Of a stretch of 64,000 nucleotides of DNA, positions 1-11,370 are shown piece after piece. Position numbers and translations under genes: made by a program. How positions within the stretch are numbered: the stretch's first letter is position 1; each line of letters opens with the position of its first letter. Source of the DNA: Phylloscopus collybita (taxonomy: Eukaryota; Chordata; Aves; Passeriformes; Phylloscopidae). Under the pieces are notes generated by a model. That model did not search any database. It saw only the letters and a program-made list of their open reading frames with translations, and had not been told where the DNA came from. The stretch covers positions 6,200,001-6,264,000 of the forward strand of contig JAJNNQ010000011.1 in the NCBI GenBank assembly GCA_027886175.1, given 5' to 3'.

Positions 1-2570
1 GCCAAAAAGCAGCTGAAAGGAATTATAATGTGTACTGTATGAAAATAATTGTGATCAATGACAATGTGCAAAACCTGACATGTGAATGCAAAAACCAATA
101 TTGTATTGTCATTGATATTGCCATTGATATTGTCATTTATAACCCCCTCTGCTTCAGGCACCGAGGGGGCTCATTCACCCCCTGTCCCCGCATCCCTGAG
201 TGTCCTCAAGTGCCCCTGAGTGTCCCTGAACATTCCTGAGTGTCCCCGAGTGTCCCCAGTGAGGTCACCCCAGGAATTCCCATCAGGATTTGGAACAGTT
301 TCAATGAAAATCTCCAGAACATTCCCCAATTTTGTCTCAAACACCATGCAGGCAGAGAAGAGGGGACAAGTGACACCAGCCATGTTCCCGATGATGCCAT
401 CACCCCAATGATGTCCCCAAGCTGTTAAGAATGGGGCCAGCAGACCAGCTCCTTTGAAAAGGCCTTTATTGAAAAACAGCGCTGGGTGGGGGCCCGAGGG
501 GTCGCGCACACGGCCACTGCTCCCGCTGGACGGCGCCGAGGAGGACACGGCAGAGCTGGGGCTCCCGTCCCCACCAGAGTCCCTGGGAAGTCACTTGTAG
601 GGTCGTGGTCCGGGGCTGTCACACTGGCCCGGTACTGTCCGGTCATGGCGAGGAGTCGGAGGTCTTTAGTTGGTAGCCGGATGTTCACCACTGTTTTCCT
701 CAGCTGAAGAAGTCACTTTCAGTCTTTGGTGTTGTAATGGCTCGTTGCCTTTGGGGTCGTTACCCTGAAATATTGTCCCATCATTCCCTGGTGTCTCCTC
801 ATTTGCATGTGCGCCATCTTGGGGAGCAGTGGCAGTGGTTCCCGACGGGAAATGGATTCCGGTGTACAATGGAAGGGGATCAATGGAGTGAAATCATCAA
901 TAACAGGTAAGTAATTAACGTCCTTTAACATGAACAGGTGTTGTGGTGTGCCTTTAAGGTTTTCAAGGTGGGCTCCCTTTTGGAGATTCTTCCCCTCCCC
1001 CGGGGTAGGTTTTTCCCAGCCAACCCTGAGGGAATGATTATAATACACCGGGTTTTCCAAGCAACCTGAGATTCTGCAGGGGCTGCCCATCGAAGGAATT
1101 GGCCCCGGCAGAGAGGGCCCACCCCTCCTCACAGGTGATTTGACCTTTAGGCTGCCCTTTAGCCCTCGGGTCATGCCCTGTCCCTCTCTGAGAGGTAGGC
1201 TGTGTGCCCTCCCCCTTCCCCCTCTCCCAGGTGAAAACCCAGCACAGGCACATGGTCGGGGTTCTGCTCAGGGCAGTCACACGGTTCAGAAGTGCTGCTG
1301 TAACTGGAATAAAATCTCTGCACAAGACTCCTGAGGCAGATCCGTTTCCTTTCTCCACTGATTCATCCAACCCCTCTGAAGGAGCCATGCAGGATTCATC
1401 TTGCTACATTTACCCCGGGTCCTACGCTGCCTGAAACAAGCCTGGACTTGTCCGAGGGGTCTGTGCCTGTGTTAGCAGTGCAGGGAGAGGATCCTTTTGG
1501 GACTGTTATAAATGCACATTTTAGAGCTGGCTTTTCGCAAATATTGAAATGAATGTTATACATATAGTGTAAGAAGGTTTTACTGTATTTCCTTTTATTT
1601 GTGGAATTTAAAAATATAACGAAGGTATATTTTCAGATTGTAACAAAGTAGAGATGGGGGTTGTTGGTTTTCTTTTTTAACGCCTCAACTAGATAGAAGA
1701 CAGAAGGCATGTCTGGAATTCCTGAACTAAAGATTTCTGATAAAGAACAATTAAGCCTTTGAAAGTTTGAATCTTCAGAAGACAGATTTACAACATACAT
1801 CTAGACTGTGTGGTATCCCACAGATAAACTGTATGCGTAGGGGGGTCTTGAAACCAAAATGAATATTTGAATCATGCATTAGCTTATATAAATATGTAAC
1901 ACCAAGACATTTAAACACCAAAGAATTTAGAATGGGCGGTGTGTTGCTTTTCACCGTCAGCTGAGAAGCTATCATTTTTGTCTCCTTATCTATTTTTATT
2001 CTATTTTATTTTCTTTTTATTAAGCTTATAAATTAATAGAACAAGGTGAAACGCCGTTTTTCACACTGCTGGGACATCTTGCTGGCCCAGCTTGCTGCTG
2101 CCGAGAGTCCTGCTGGGGCACTGGGATGGGCAGCCCCAGGGCTCTGGGAAGCAAAGCCTCTCCTCCATCCCTTCCCGTCCCGGACAAAGCCGCCATCACC
2201 GCGCGCTCCCCGAGCCCGCGCCACAGCGCCCCCTGCAGCCGCGGGGGGATCATCGCACCTGCCCTGCCCACCGGGAGCCACCAGCGCCCCTGCCGGCTGT
2301 GCCCGGAACTGCACCCCAGGGGAAAGTGCCGCGCTCAGGGAAGCTGTTCCTGGGCTCCTGGTTCTGTTTGTTATCAGTGCTGTGGTTGGTGGGGTTTGGT
2401 TGCCTGGTTATACACACCAGGAAAGAACTGGGATTCCTGTCCCCATAGCTGTGCCTGAGAGCCCCTGAATTTTCAAAATTATAATAATTCACAGGAAGTG
2501 GGGTTTGAATTATCCATTCCAAGGGAGGCTTCTCCTTCCTGAGCAGACACCTATCGTTCAAACCTAGACA
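1..2570 (+). repeat. A block, copy 1 (duplicated segment)
   Basis: First of four copies of a 2.5-kb module (others 17,160-19,726 inverted, 39,425-41,990 and 57,210-59,760 direct). It opens with an AT-rich stretch of ATTGATATTGTCATT-like repeats (about 100-150), then short GAGTGTCCCC repeats (190-265). Next comes sequence matching the 3' tail of the unknown gene at 60.3 kb (about 260-420). A minus-strand AATAAA lies at 465-470. The far end is a CpG-rich stretch (2,060-2,340) with a CTCF-like site. Frames through 719-1,174 (-) stay open in all copies, but the copies differ mostly at amino-acid-changing sites, so I do not call a protein. Window edge cuts the block. Confidence 0.8.
2224..2240 (-). 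promoter_or_regulatory. CTCF-like motif in CpG-rich stretch, copy 1
   Basis: On the minus strand the sequence reads GGCTGCAGGGGGCGCTG, matching the core YAGRKGGCRS of the vertebrate CTCF consensus. An ATGGCGGC element, often seen at CpG promoters, lies just downstream on the same strand. The site is kept without change in all four A blocks, in both orientations. Binding is inferred from the motif only. Confidence 0.45.
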
Positions 2571-3052
2571 TCATGAGATGATCATGACCATGCGATGACC
2601 GTGACTGTGACCATGCCCATGAGATTATCATGACCATGAGAGGGCTGTGACCATCAGATGACCATGACACAGCTATGAGGTGATCGAGATCATGAGCTGA
2701 CCATGAGATGAACATGAAACAACCATGGCTATGAGGTCATCATGGCCATGAGAAGACCGTGACCATCAGATGACCATGACACAGCCATGAGCATGAGATC
2801 GTGCCCATGAGAGGACCACGAGCATGAGGTGATTGTGATCAGTAGACGACCATGAACATGAGATGATGGTGCTCAGATAATGACCGTTACATGACTACAA
2901 CTGTGACCATGCACATGACTGTGGCAATGTCTTGACCACAAGATGACCATGACCATTTGATGACCATGAGCATTTCATGACCATGACCATAAGGTGACCA
3001 TGACTTAACCATGGCCATGGGGTCATAAAGACCATGAGATGAGCAAGATATG
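2571..3052. repeat. CATGA-type minisatellite, copy 1
   Basis: About 480 bases of degenerate tandem repeats built on ATGACCATGAGATG. The same tract occurs at 16,694-17,155 (opposite strand) and 42,005-42,492. CATG is its own complement, so single strands can fold into many small hairpins. No coding signal. Confidence 0.85.
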
Positions 3053-3718
3053 TGTAGTGGTTTAGGGCAAATTTGGGAGGAAACCTCCTAAGGGGCTCTC
3101 CCTCCCCTCCCCCAACCGGTTCAGGAATGACCTCCTCAGAGAGAAGTGGAAAGAAACCTGTTTAATTAATCCAGCAAAGCACTCCCCAGCACAATAAACT
3201 GAACAATACCAGATGACAAGAACTTTGTGCCACTCTGGAGAGATGACAAATTAGAAAAGAAGTCCCTCCTGTAGGCGGTTGCTCTGTTCTCAGTCCCTCT
3301 GGTGCTGGAAAAAGTTGCTGCGCAGGGTAGATCTTGGTGGGTCCCAGGTGCAAGCTCCCTGCAGAGCCCCGGGGTCCTCAGTCTGGGAAGGTTTGAACAA
3401 TTCCAAAAGAAGGGGAAAAAAAGGGGAAAAAAAAGAAAAAAAGAGGAAAAAGAAAACTGAAGCTTCTCTGCCTCAGCCAGATTCACTTACTTCCTAAAAA
3501 GAAGAGAAAAAGAGAGAGGGAAAAAAACCCCTTCTTTGTCTCCTGTCTGTGTGTTGTTGACTCCCACTCTCAAGGCCAGTCTGGAGGCAGAAGGTTTCTG
3601 AAAACAAACTGTGCGCTTCTCACCAGATTTTTACTCTCAGACCTCATATTAAAGGTACAGTGTAATATCCAGCATAAACCCAACAGACAATTGGGGATAT
3701 AAACAACGTAACATCACA
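3053..3718 (-). mobile_element. LTR (type C), copy 1
   Basis: Begins TGTAGTGG and ends ACATCACA, giving TG...CA ends. On the minus strand it ends in TTTGCCCTAAACCACTACA, a typical 3' end of passerine ERV LTRs. A poly-A/poly-G run lies at 3,410-3,450. Matching copies sit at 16,039-16,693 (+) and 42,493-43,160 (-). I see no clear target-site duplication, and no internal region is attached, so it is probably a solo LTR carried along in the duplication. Confidence 0.7.
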
Positions 3719-3739
3719 CTAGGACACACTTGGAAAATA

Positions 3740-3805
3740 GGAAATCAAAACTGTGGAATCCCTGAGGTTGGAAAGGACCTCCAAGAATATCCAGTATTCC
3801 TTGAG
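3740..3805 (-). mobile_element. CR1-like LINE 3' end fragment
   Basis: The stretch around GAGGTTGGAAAGGACCTCC is the antisense form of the 3' end of avian CR1 elements. Equivalent fragments lie at about 21,690-21,740, 43,190-43,250 and, in sense, 55,180-55,250. It marks the distal 3' flank of the zinc-finger genes. Confidence 0.5.
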
Positions 3806-4131
3806 GCCCCAGAAGAGAGGACTGAACACTAAAGATTTTCTGGGGTTGAAAGTCAACAAATCCGCTCTGCCCAAGGAATTCCCAGTGTCTGTCTGTGTCC
3901 CGATGGATGTTCCTGCCCCTGCGTTCATCCAGGTGCCCACGGGGAGACAGAAAGATGTGGAGCCCCCCAGCCAGGTGACTTCCCCAACAGGAATCACCAG
4001 GAACATGGATCACCGGAGCTCTGCCCAACAGGGGTCACTGGGGATCATCCAATGCCGATCCTCCCACGGGGGATGGAGCTGGAGCAGCGCACGAAGCTCT
4101 TCCCGCTCTCAGGGCACTCCCAGGGCTTCCC

Positions 4132-4899
4132 TCAGTGGTGGCTCCATTGGTGTCTGGTCAAGTGAGAGCTCTGTGAGAAGCTCTTCCCACACTCAGGACA
4201 CTCGTAGGGCCTCTCCCTGGTGTGGATGCGCCGGTGGACAGTGAGGTGTGAGTTCTGCTTGAAACCCTTCCTGCAGTCGGGGCAGCGGAAGGGCCTCTCC
4301 TCCGTGTGAATCCGCTGATGGACGAGGAGATGGGAGCTGGTGTGAAACCTCTTCCCACACTTGAGACACTCATAGGGCCTCTCCCCGGTGTGGATGAGCT
4401 GGTGTCTTCTCAGGTCAGAGCTGCATCCAAAGCCCTTCCCACATTCCAAGCAGGTGTAGGGCCCTTCCCCAGTGTGGATCACCTGGTGCTGGATCAGGGC
4501 CGAGCTCTCTCTGAAGCTCTTCCCACATTCCCCACACTTGTAGGGCCATTCCCCAGTGTGGATCATCTGGTGTTTTCTAAGATTGCCCTTCTGGCTGAAG
4601 CTCATCCCACACTCCCCACACTCATAGGGCCGTTCCCCAGTGTGGATCACCTGGTGCCGGATCAGGTTGGAGCTCCAGCTGAAGCCCTTCCCACATTCCA
4701 AGCAGTTGTGGGGCTTCTCCCCTCCATCAGGCTTCTCCTCCAGCTCTGAGCTCTGGCTGGATCTCCGGCCGCCCTCCTGGCACAGGGGGGGTCTTTCCTC
4801 CTCACAGCTCCCTGGGCTGGGTTTGCAGCCCCTCCTGCTGCGGGAGCTCCGGGGCTTTTCCTCCTCCTCCATCCAGACACTCCTTGGGAATGACAAATC
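4132..4899 (-). CDS. ZNF1, zinc-finger exon: 7 C2H2 fingers
   Basis: Terminal exon of a KRAB-less C2H2 zinc-finger protein, a likely sequence-specific nuclear DNA-binding factor. A splice acceptor (CCAAACCAG) precedes the exon at 4,899, and the first in-frame ATG is at 4,872. After a charged linker ending [11 protein letters not shown] come seven C2H2 fingers joined mostly by TGE(K/R)PY linkers. The last three carry the family-specific linkers TEERPFR and TRERPYE and end HQWSHH-stop. All Cys and His ligands look intact. Seven fingers is the smallest set of the six genes. A separate 5' coding exon at 5,213-5,425 fits in phase 0. Targets cannot be read from the sequence. Confidence 0.9.
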   Translation of the reverse strand, partial: DLSFPRSVWMEEEEKPRSSRSRRGCKPSPGSCEEERPPLCQEGGRRSSQSSELEEKPDGGEKPHNCLECGKGFSWSSNLIRHQVIHTGERPYECGECGMSFSQKGNLRKHQMIHTGEWPYKCGECGKSFRESSALIQHQVIHTGEGPYTCLECGKGFGCSSDLRRHQLIHTGERPYECLKCGKRFHTSSHLLVHQRIHTEERPFRCPDCRKGFKQNSHLTVHRRIHTRERPYECPECGKSFSQSSHLTRHQWSHH

Positions 4900-5212
4900 C
4901 TGGTTTGGGGAGAAAAGAAGAGGAGAGCGCCTTAGGCTGGGGGTTCCTCCTTCCCCAATATCATGTCAGGAAACCAGGGGGCAGCTTGTGTCTGTAAGAA
5001 CCTCCAAAACACCAAGATTCAGCCCAAAAGTCCTCCCAACATCAAGAGACAGAACAAAAACTCCCCAAACATCAAGACTCAGACAAAACCTCTTCTAAAA
5101 CATAAAGGTTCAGCTCCTTGCAGATACCCAAAGCAACAACATTTAGCCCAATAAAGCTCAGAAACACCAACATTCACTTCCAGGAAAATCCCGGATCCCC
5201 CTCCCCGCTCAC

Positions 5213-5425
5213 CTGCTGCCTGTGGGGGGGCAACGCTCCCGGGGCTGGAGGAGGCTGCAGATCCAGGGAGGGGTGGAACCTTGTGCTGCCTCCTCTTCCT
5301 GCTCCTCCTCCTCCTCCTGTGTCCCTACTCTTCCTCACACTCCTCTTCCTCCTACTGCTCCTCCTTCTCCTGCACAATCCCACCTTCTCCTCCCACGCGC
5401 ATCCTTTGACCATTTTGTTCTTCAT
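5213..5425 (-). CDS. ZNF1, candidate 5' coding exon
   Basis: An ATG at 5,425 opens 71 codons rich in Arg/Lys (RRRRSSRRKRSVRKSR), a plausible nuclear localisation signal, then a Gly and Pro-rich tail. It ends at CAG|GTGAGC (5,213), a good donor in phase 0, matching the phase 0 acceptor of the finger exon at 4,899. The same exon, with the same length or one codon longer, is present for ZNF2, ZNF4 and ZNF6. Transcript evidence is lacking. Confidence 0.55.
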
Positions 5426-5459
5426 CCCTGCTTCTCCTTCCCTTCTCCTCCTGCCCCCA

Positions 5460-7600
5460 GGATTGATTGGGGACCCGAGAGTGTCCAGGAGACAGAGGAG
5501 TGACAGATCAGGGGGGGCTGGGAAGAGTCAGCAGGGAGAGAGCACTGAAAATCTCATCAGGGAGGACACTGGGATCTTCAAAGAGGAAACATGGCAGGGC
5601 ACCCATGCAGGGTGGAAAAGGGAAAGCCAGGAAGGGGTCCTGGCAAAAGGGAGGATGATCCCAAAATATCTCTGAAGGGTCCCTTGGGAGAATGTTGAGG
5701 CAGTTTGCACATTTTGCCAGAGGTGATTAAGGACATGGACACCCAGGGGGGCAATTAGGGAAGTCAAGAAGGGATTTAGACAACAGGGGATGGATGGTGC
5801 TGGTGTGCTGGGAAGAGAAAGAGTGAAGGGGAATGTGCAGGAATATGGTGAAGGCAAGAAGCAGCAGCAGGAATCGCTGCGGGAAGAAAAAGGATGATGG
5901 GAAAGAGGAAGAAGGACGGAAATGATAGAGATTATCCTTGAATGACTTGGTTTGGGTCCCTGCAGAAATGAATGGTTTTGCAGAAAGCTCAGCAGCTGTC
6001 AGAGGATGAGCACCCACAGGCACTCAGGGGGGCTGCAGGAGGGGCAGAAGAAGCCCCTGCAGCACTTGGTCACAAAGGCACAGCAGGGGAAGAAGGCAGG
6101 AAGGGAGGAGGAAAAGGCCAAGGGGAAGAAGGCAAAGGCCATGGCAGAGTTTCTACAGCCCCTGAGGGATCAAGCCCAGGGCCCAAGGGGGCCCCAGCAC
6201 CCAGGGCACCGGCTCGGCCACAAGGACCTGGCAGAGGCATTGCCCTCCTGGGCAGGGGAGAGCCCACCCAAACAGCCCCTGGCAAGGAATCAGGCTGCCA
6301 GCTGCAGGACACAAGGACACTGCAAGCACAGACAGCAGCACCCTCACCAGCAGCAAGTCCACCCCTGCAGGGACATGGACTGGGAGGGGTGGCAGAGCTC
6401 CCAGCACACCAGGGACCCACCGCACTGGAGCCCTGGAGAACATTCAGGGTGGCTCTGCATCGACAGGAGGCCTTTCCTCACAGACACAGGGGCCTCTCCA
6501 TCCACTCTCAATCTCACACCTAAGGGGGGAAAAGGCCAAAAATGTCTTTGATTATTCAGGGGGTAAGTGGGAAAGATGAGCAGCTGTGTTTTATTCAACC
6601 ACTATTAGCAGAGGTGGGGATGGGTTGGAAATGCAGGAATTTTCATTTGCTCCTAAATGTGATTGTCATTGACTGGGAAGGGATTTTTTGGCTAAATTGG
6701 GAATGCAAATTAATATTGTCAAAGGTGATACACAGGCTAGTTCTCCTGTACCTCTGTGACAAATGTCTGGCAAGGCCAGGGCTGAAGTGAACCCAGAAGT
6801 GTGGGCAGCCCCAGGGAAATTGGGAAAATCAGATCCCCAGCCTCACCAAATTCCTCTGAAGCCACCAGGACAAGTGGGATCTAAAAGCAATCCCCTATTC
6901 CCAGGGAGGGAAGGAAGGGCTCACAGCCTGGTATTGAGCCCCTGGGAAAGGCTGGGCTTTTGGAGCCAGGGGTCTCTCAAGAAACTGGATGGATGGAGCC
7001 CAGAGGGAAAGAAGAATTTTTAATGGTTAAAAAGCAGATTAAATAAGGCTCCTGTCCTGGAGTGCCCAGAAAGGAAAAGAAGAATTTGAATTGTATGTGG
7101 TTGTTAAACAGAGCCAGGCCAAAGGAATTCCTGGGCTAAAATGCTGAACCCAGTGGCCAGAGAGTGGCCTCATTGTCTGCAGATTTGTGCAGCCACAGCC
7201 TGAAGGGGAACTGAGGCCTGACAACTGATGGCAGGAGAATCTCCTCAAGTCTGGCACCATCTCAAAGCTTTGGGAACAACAAGAGATTCTAAAGGGGTGA
7301 GCAGTGCTGGGTTCTTACAGGATGGAACTTGTTCAGTGGCACAGGAGGATTTAGAATTGAGGAGAGGGGAAGGGTTTAACCCAGCCTCCTGCTGGAACAG
7401 CCTGCACAGGGGGCTGGGAAGAAACCCATGGCTGCATTCAAGTGAGAGAGATTTGGGCCGGGGCTGTGAGATATTCATGGGACAGACCCACCTTGGGACT
7501 TTGCTGCTGACAACATCCAACCAGGACATTGGGTCCTGCCCAAGGAGTGGGAAGGAGGAGCAGGATGGGAGGCTGCTGATATGGGAAATGTAGATGGATA
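5460..7600 (+). mobile_element. ERV internal remains, gag-pro-pol, copy 1
   Basis: Degenerate gammaretrovirus-like provirus. At 5,952-6,551 is a basic gag/nucleocapsid-like frame whose end carries the aspartic protease signature FLTDTGAS. From 6,763 the frame resembles the start of reverse transcriptase (VNPEVWAAPGKLGK). At 7,040-7,590 lie weak remains of the later pol region with several stops. The frames are broken and no product is expected. The gag-pro piece recurs at 11.4, 24.5, 31.5, 45.4 and 52.1 kb. Confidence 0.75.
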
Positions 7601-8230
7601 TGAAAATTCAGAATTTTAGAAACATATAAAGTGCTTAAACAGGTGAAGGGGAGAACAGAAATATATACAGCTCATTTAGCAATTGTGTAAAAGAAGAGAA
7701 ACAAGTTGTACCAGAAGACATAGGAGTGTAACTTGTAAGGTTGGACCCATGAACAGAATCCAAAGGAATTTGGGTGCCAGGTAAAGGCCACAGAGAGAAG
7801 ATGTATTGTTAAAACTCACTGAAGCTGGACTTAGGTATTGTGAGGACCCGATAAAGCAGAACCAGTTGGTTAACAAACCAGCAAGAACCAGGGTGCTGGT
7901 TTCAGCCAGGACAAACTGACCTGGGAATTCCCCAAACCTTCTCTGCACCTGCTCAGAGAGGGAGATCAAAGACTGAACACCGAGGAAGAATTCTGACTTC
8001 ATCAGGAGACCCCTGCCAGCGACCACCAGAAGGCGTGGCAGCACAAAAGGCTGATTGTAATATAAAGGGCAAGAAGGCAGAGAATGTGCAAAGGATGGGT
8101 GGGCAGGGAGGTGCAGCTTTGTGGGGTCTGAGTGCATTTAAACCTGGAACCTGTCTCCACCAGGTCGGCATCAGTGGTGGAAAGATCCCGTAGGCGTCCC
8201 AGCAGGAATAAAACAAACCTGCTTTACAAT
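7600..8230. other. Unit 1 specific ERV-linked stretch
   Basis: About 630 bases absent from the matching ERV copies in units 2 and 3. No stable frame on either strand, no recognisable motif. It lies between pol and later ERV-linked sequence, so probably decayed pol, or an insertion in it. Confidence 0.4.
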
Positions 8231-9000
8231 TCCTGACTGTGCAGTCCTGATCCTGCAATTCCCCACGGCTGAGCCTGCACTGAAGGCAAGGGAGCAGCAG
8301 CCAGGGCTCCACAGCGGGGGAAGCCCCTGTGCCTGCCCACAGATCCTCTGCTGGAATGCTCTGCCTGGGCACCCTCCCTTGGCATCTCCAGGCACTGCGG
8401 GCCAATCCCTGCTGCCACTGCTGCAGCTTCAGGGCTTTCTGTGCCTGCACTGCCACAGGGGCTGGGGAGACACCGGGAGAATTCCACTCTGGGCCTCAGC
8501 CAGACTCACACTCTGGGCTGGCTGGGCTCAGATGGGTGGAAAATAGACCGACTTTAAAATTGGTTTTTATTTCATTTCTCCACTCAGCCTCGGTTGGCCT
8601 TTGCCCCGGGGAAAGGAATTTTCAAGGTTTTATTTGAAGGGATGTTACAGCACTCAGCAGAGATGAGTTGAACATCTCACCAGACTGGGAAGAGCCCAAA
8701 AGATCCCCACAGAGAGAACGACCATCAACAAAACATCAACGACCATCAGCAACCAGCAACCAACACCCAGCCCAGACACTGCCCCTGGAAGAGCTGCAGA
8801 CACCTGGGCTGGAAAAGGCTGAGAAGGAATTCCAGCAGTGCAGACCTGATTAACATCAGAGGCAAAGGAATCCGGGTCCAACAGGAAATCAAATCCTGAG
8901 ACCTCAGCAACTTGGCAGCAATGAACATCAAACCAAGGGATTTCTATGGGTTCCGACTGTAAAAAGTTTAGGGAAAATCCAGTAAAACTCACATGTCATG
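8230..9000 (+). mobile_element. ERV-linked F segment, copy 1
   Basis: Sequence shared with 29,500-30,240 (-) and 47,250-48,050 (+), always between pol and env remains. It contains a short CAACGACCATCAGCAAC repeat at about 8,720-8,765. Short frames such as 8,668-8,853 are identical or nearly so between copies only because the copies are young. Confidence 0.5.
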
Positions 9001-9435
9001 GAATGATTTTCTCTGCACCCCGGGCTATGTGTGGGTGAAATGATTTCTGCTGCCCATCCTGGCCAGAATCAAGTGATGCCTTGACTCTCTAACACTAAAG
9101 ATATTGTTGGAGAGTTTGGGCTTTTCCCACAGTTTCAGTGACAAGATTACAATATTAGAATAAGTTTTTGCAATATCCTACTTTTATATTGTCAGTTTGG
9201 TTGGGGCCAGGGCTGTGAGGATCAATTTGTTGTCTTAGGAGAAGAAGTAGAAAGAAATTTATTGCCTTGGAATGTTTTTATGTGTGTTTGTGCGTGGCTG
9301 TCAGTGATCACAAAATTTTGGTTTTTGGCTTTTTCAAAGTTTATCTTTAGGCTGCATTTTGCAAAACCAGAAAAGCTTTAAAGGTGACAATTTCACGCAA
9401 AAACATATAAAATATTGTATTGTAAACACATAAAA
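9001..9435. other. AT-rich ERV-linked interval
   Basis: About 430 bases between the F segment and the env-like piece. No gene seen. It matches 29,050-29,500 (-) and, more loosely, 48,060-48,420 (+), and ends in a poly-A run near 9,460. Confidence 0.4.
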
Positions 9436-9437
9436 TA

Positions 9438-10254
9438 TTGTATAAAAATCAAAATAGAAAAAAAAAAAAGCAAATTATTGGGGGGCCACATATGAGTCAT
9501 TCAGTGGTTGCCCAGGAAGAGAAGCTCCAGTTGCAGGCAGCCAGGAGAGGAGCTTTAGAAATGCAAATTCACACTGCTGGGGAAAAGTGTGGACAATGCA
9601 CCAGGGGCTCCTTGCCTGGGGCAGGAATTGGGCTGATTCCCTCTGTCCCTCAGCCCAAGCTCTGCCTGCTCACACAGACAGAATTTGCACAGCTAAAGGC
9701 AGAGCCCAGAGTGAGGATCTCTGACTCTGCAACAGAAATGGGTTCAATTGCAAAGGAAAACATCAAACCGAGAATGTTATGAAAACTTCACGTAAAAAAG
9801 TGTCTGTGGGGGGGAATCACCCCTCTCCCCACTCTAACATGTGCTGGCATTGTCTGTGTCACACAGGGAGCATCAGAGCACTGGAGCGTTTCTGCTGCCA
9901 CAAGTTCAGAGAAATCAGTTGGGAATCCAAGAATGTGATGTTTTAATTACAGAAAAGAGACAAATTGATGCAGCCCTGGCTGGAGGAAGCACCCAAAAAT
10001 GGGGAAAAGATGAACGGCCACCAGAACAAATCCCACAACACCACGGAGCAGCCCCTGGGAACCCCAACAAATTCATATCAGGAGCCAGAGAACCCACTGA
10101 TCATTTCAATGGCATCATTAGATTACAAGCTGTCCTCAAAATAAGAACCAAGCAGACAGATCCAGCCCCTCAGTCTGGCCCACCAATCCACTCAAACCAA
10201 GAGCACAACATTTCACCATGGGATGGGATCAGATTATCCATGAGCAGGACCTGA
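9438..10254 (+). mobile_element. ERV env remains, copy 1
   Basis: Broken frames at 9,438-9,782 and 9,841-10,254. The second contains HFNGIIRLQAVL, which resembles the coiled-coil part of the transmembrane env subunit of gammaretrovirus-like avian ERVs. The frame is lost soon after. Copies lie at 28,430-29,040 (-) and 48,460-49,120 (+). No intact env is present. Confidence 0.5.
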
Positions 10255-10785
10255 TCTGCAGGATGTGATGTAGATAAGCCAGAGCAGAAAACCAAAACAA
10301 AGAAAATTTCTAAACCATCAAAAGCAGCCAAGAATGTTTGAGTAGAGCATGAAACTCATGAATATGCATGTACCTCAGTAAAGGAACAGCACAGAGATAA
10401 GGCTGCATTAATGTGCAGGGTGTTCCTTGGCTGATGGCCAGGAAAACTTTTGGAAAATATTCCAAGATTGAATTTTCGTTTTTCTCAAAACTGAGGACAC
10501 TGAGAATAATCCCAAAACCAAAGAGGAACCAGGAAGCAAAAACAGAGTCAGTGACTGAAATCTGCTCGGAGAGAGGGACGGGGACTTGGAGATAAGGAAA
10601 GAACGGGAGAAAGTCATCAGTTCCAGAAAATGTTACTCATTGACACGGACTGCTGCTCAGCCAAGGTCCTGCTGAATTCCTCAACACGGAGAAGAAGAAC
10701 AAAGCCTGAACAGAGCCAGGAATATCGGATGTTATACAAAAGGGGGGTGCATATTAACGAGGACACGGCACAACCCAGCCACAGC
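10251..10785 (+). mobile_element. Putative LTR or ERV 3' segment next to promoter, copy 1
   Basis: Begins GATCTGCAGGATGTGATG directly after env remains and runs to the CpG island. The part around TGCTGCTCAGCCAAGGTCCTG recurs at 23,170-23,450, 26,090-26,290, 28,090-28,240 (-), 44,620-44,890 and 50,640-50,830 (-). The place after env suggests an LTR, but I could not fix TG...CA ends. Confidence 0.4.
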
Positions 10786-11370
10786 CAGAGCCCCCTGCCG
10801 CCCCCTCCGTCCGTAACCAGCCCCGAGCCCCGAGCCCCGAGCCCCGGCACAACCCAGCGCGGCTCCCACCTGCGCCGGAGCCGCCTCCGAGCTCCGGAGC
10901 CGCCGCCTCCGAGCTCCGGAGCCGCCTCCGAGCTCCGCCGCCGCCTCCTCCGCACGGAGGATCCAAAAAATGGCGGCTCTTCTACGCGATGGGGGCGAGA
11001 CGTGGGCGTGTCCCTGCTGTGCTCTGCCCAATCAGCGCGCAGTCAGCCCCAGGAGTGACGGCAGAACCAGCCAATCGCGGCGAGTGGCGGGCTCTGCAGG
11101 CGGCATTTCTCGGGTACCTCGGCTGCGGAGCGGCCCCGGCGCTGGGCCCGGGGGGCTCTGAGGGGGGTGCGTGGTGAGTGCGGGGGTCCCATGGATTGGG
11201 AGGGTCCTGGTGATCGGGGGGGACGCGGTGAGGGGGGGTTCCCATGGGTGGGAGAGGGGCGGTGAGTGGGGGGTCCTGGCGCACTGGCGGGGCTCAAGGA
11301 TGGGAAGGGTCCTAGAGGTTTGGGGGGGTCGTTGAAGGAGGGGTGGCAGACAATGGGAGGGTCCCGGTCC
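10786..11370. promoter_or_regulatory. CpG-island bidirectional promoter, unit 1
   Basis: Dense CpG, CCAAT boxes (CCAATCAGCGCG, CCAATCGCGG), and a YY1-like AAAAAATGGCGGCTC at 10,966-10,979. On the plus strand a first-exon donor GCGTG|GTGAGTG ends at 11,173 (type X). On the minus strand a donor GGCGCAG|GTGGGAG ends at 10,870 (type Y). Divergent first exons would serve ZNF2 (+, 2 kb away) and ZNF1 (-, 6 kb away). A C-rich (GAGCCCC) run lies at 10,818-10,850. The island is cut at about 11,370 by reversed ERV sequence. Confidence 0.65.

Noticed and set aside
719..1174. 151-codon minus-strand frame kept in all A blocks
   Set aside because: Differences between the four copies are mostly amino-acid-changing, and no family motif is seen. 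The copies are young enough to stay open by chance.
2571..3052. CRISPR-like or regulatory array of short repeats
   Set aside because: Repeats are degenerate, without constant spacers, in an animal genome; a minisatellite explains them.
4306..4749. Antisense frames with repeated PSVDHLVL blocks opposite zinc-finger exons
   Set aside because: These are complements of the finger repeats (also at 22,127, 33,741, 43,984 and 53,649) and follow the 84-base finger period.
5952..6551. gag-like 199-codon frame as a domesticated gene
   Set aside because: Two overlapping frames of similar length vary freely between six copies, and the neighbouring pol and env are broken, so there is no sign of selection for a protein.
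8668..8853. 61-codon frame repeated in three F segments
   Set aside because: Low-complexity repeat sequence inside ERV-linked DNA; similarity reflects recent duplication.
10630..11058. 142-191 codon frames across the CpG islands
   Set aside because: Pro/Arg-rich frames from GC-rich promoter DNA that differ in length with the CCG repeat number; exon donors cut through them.
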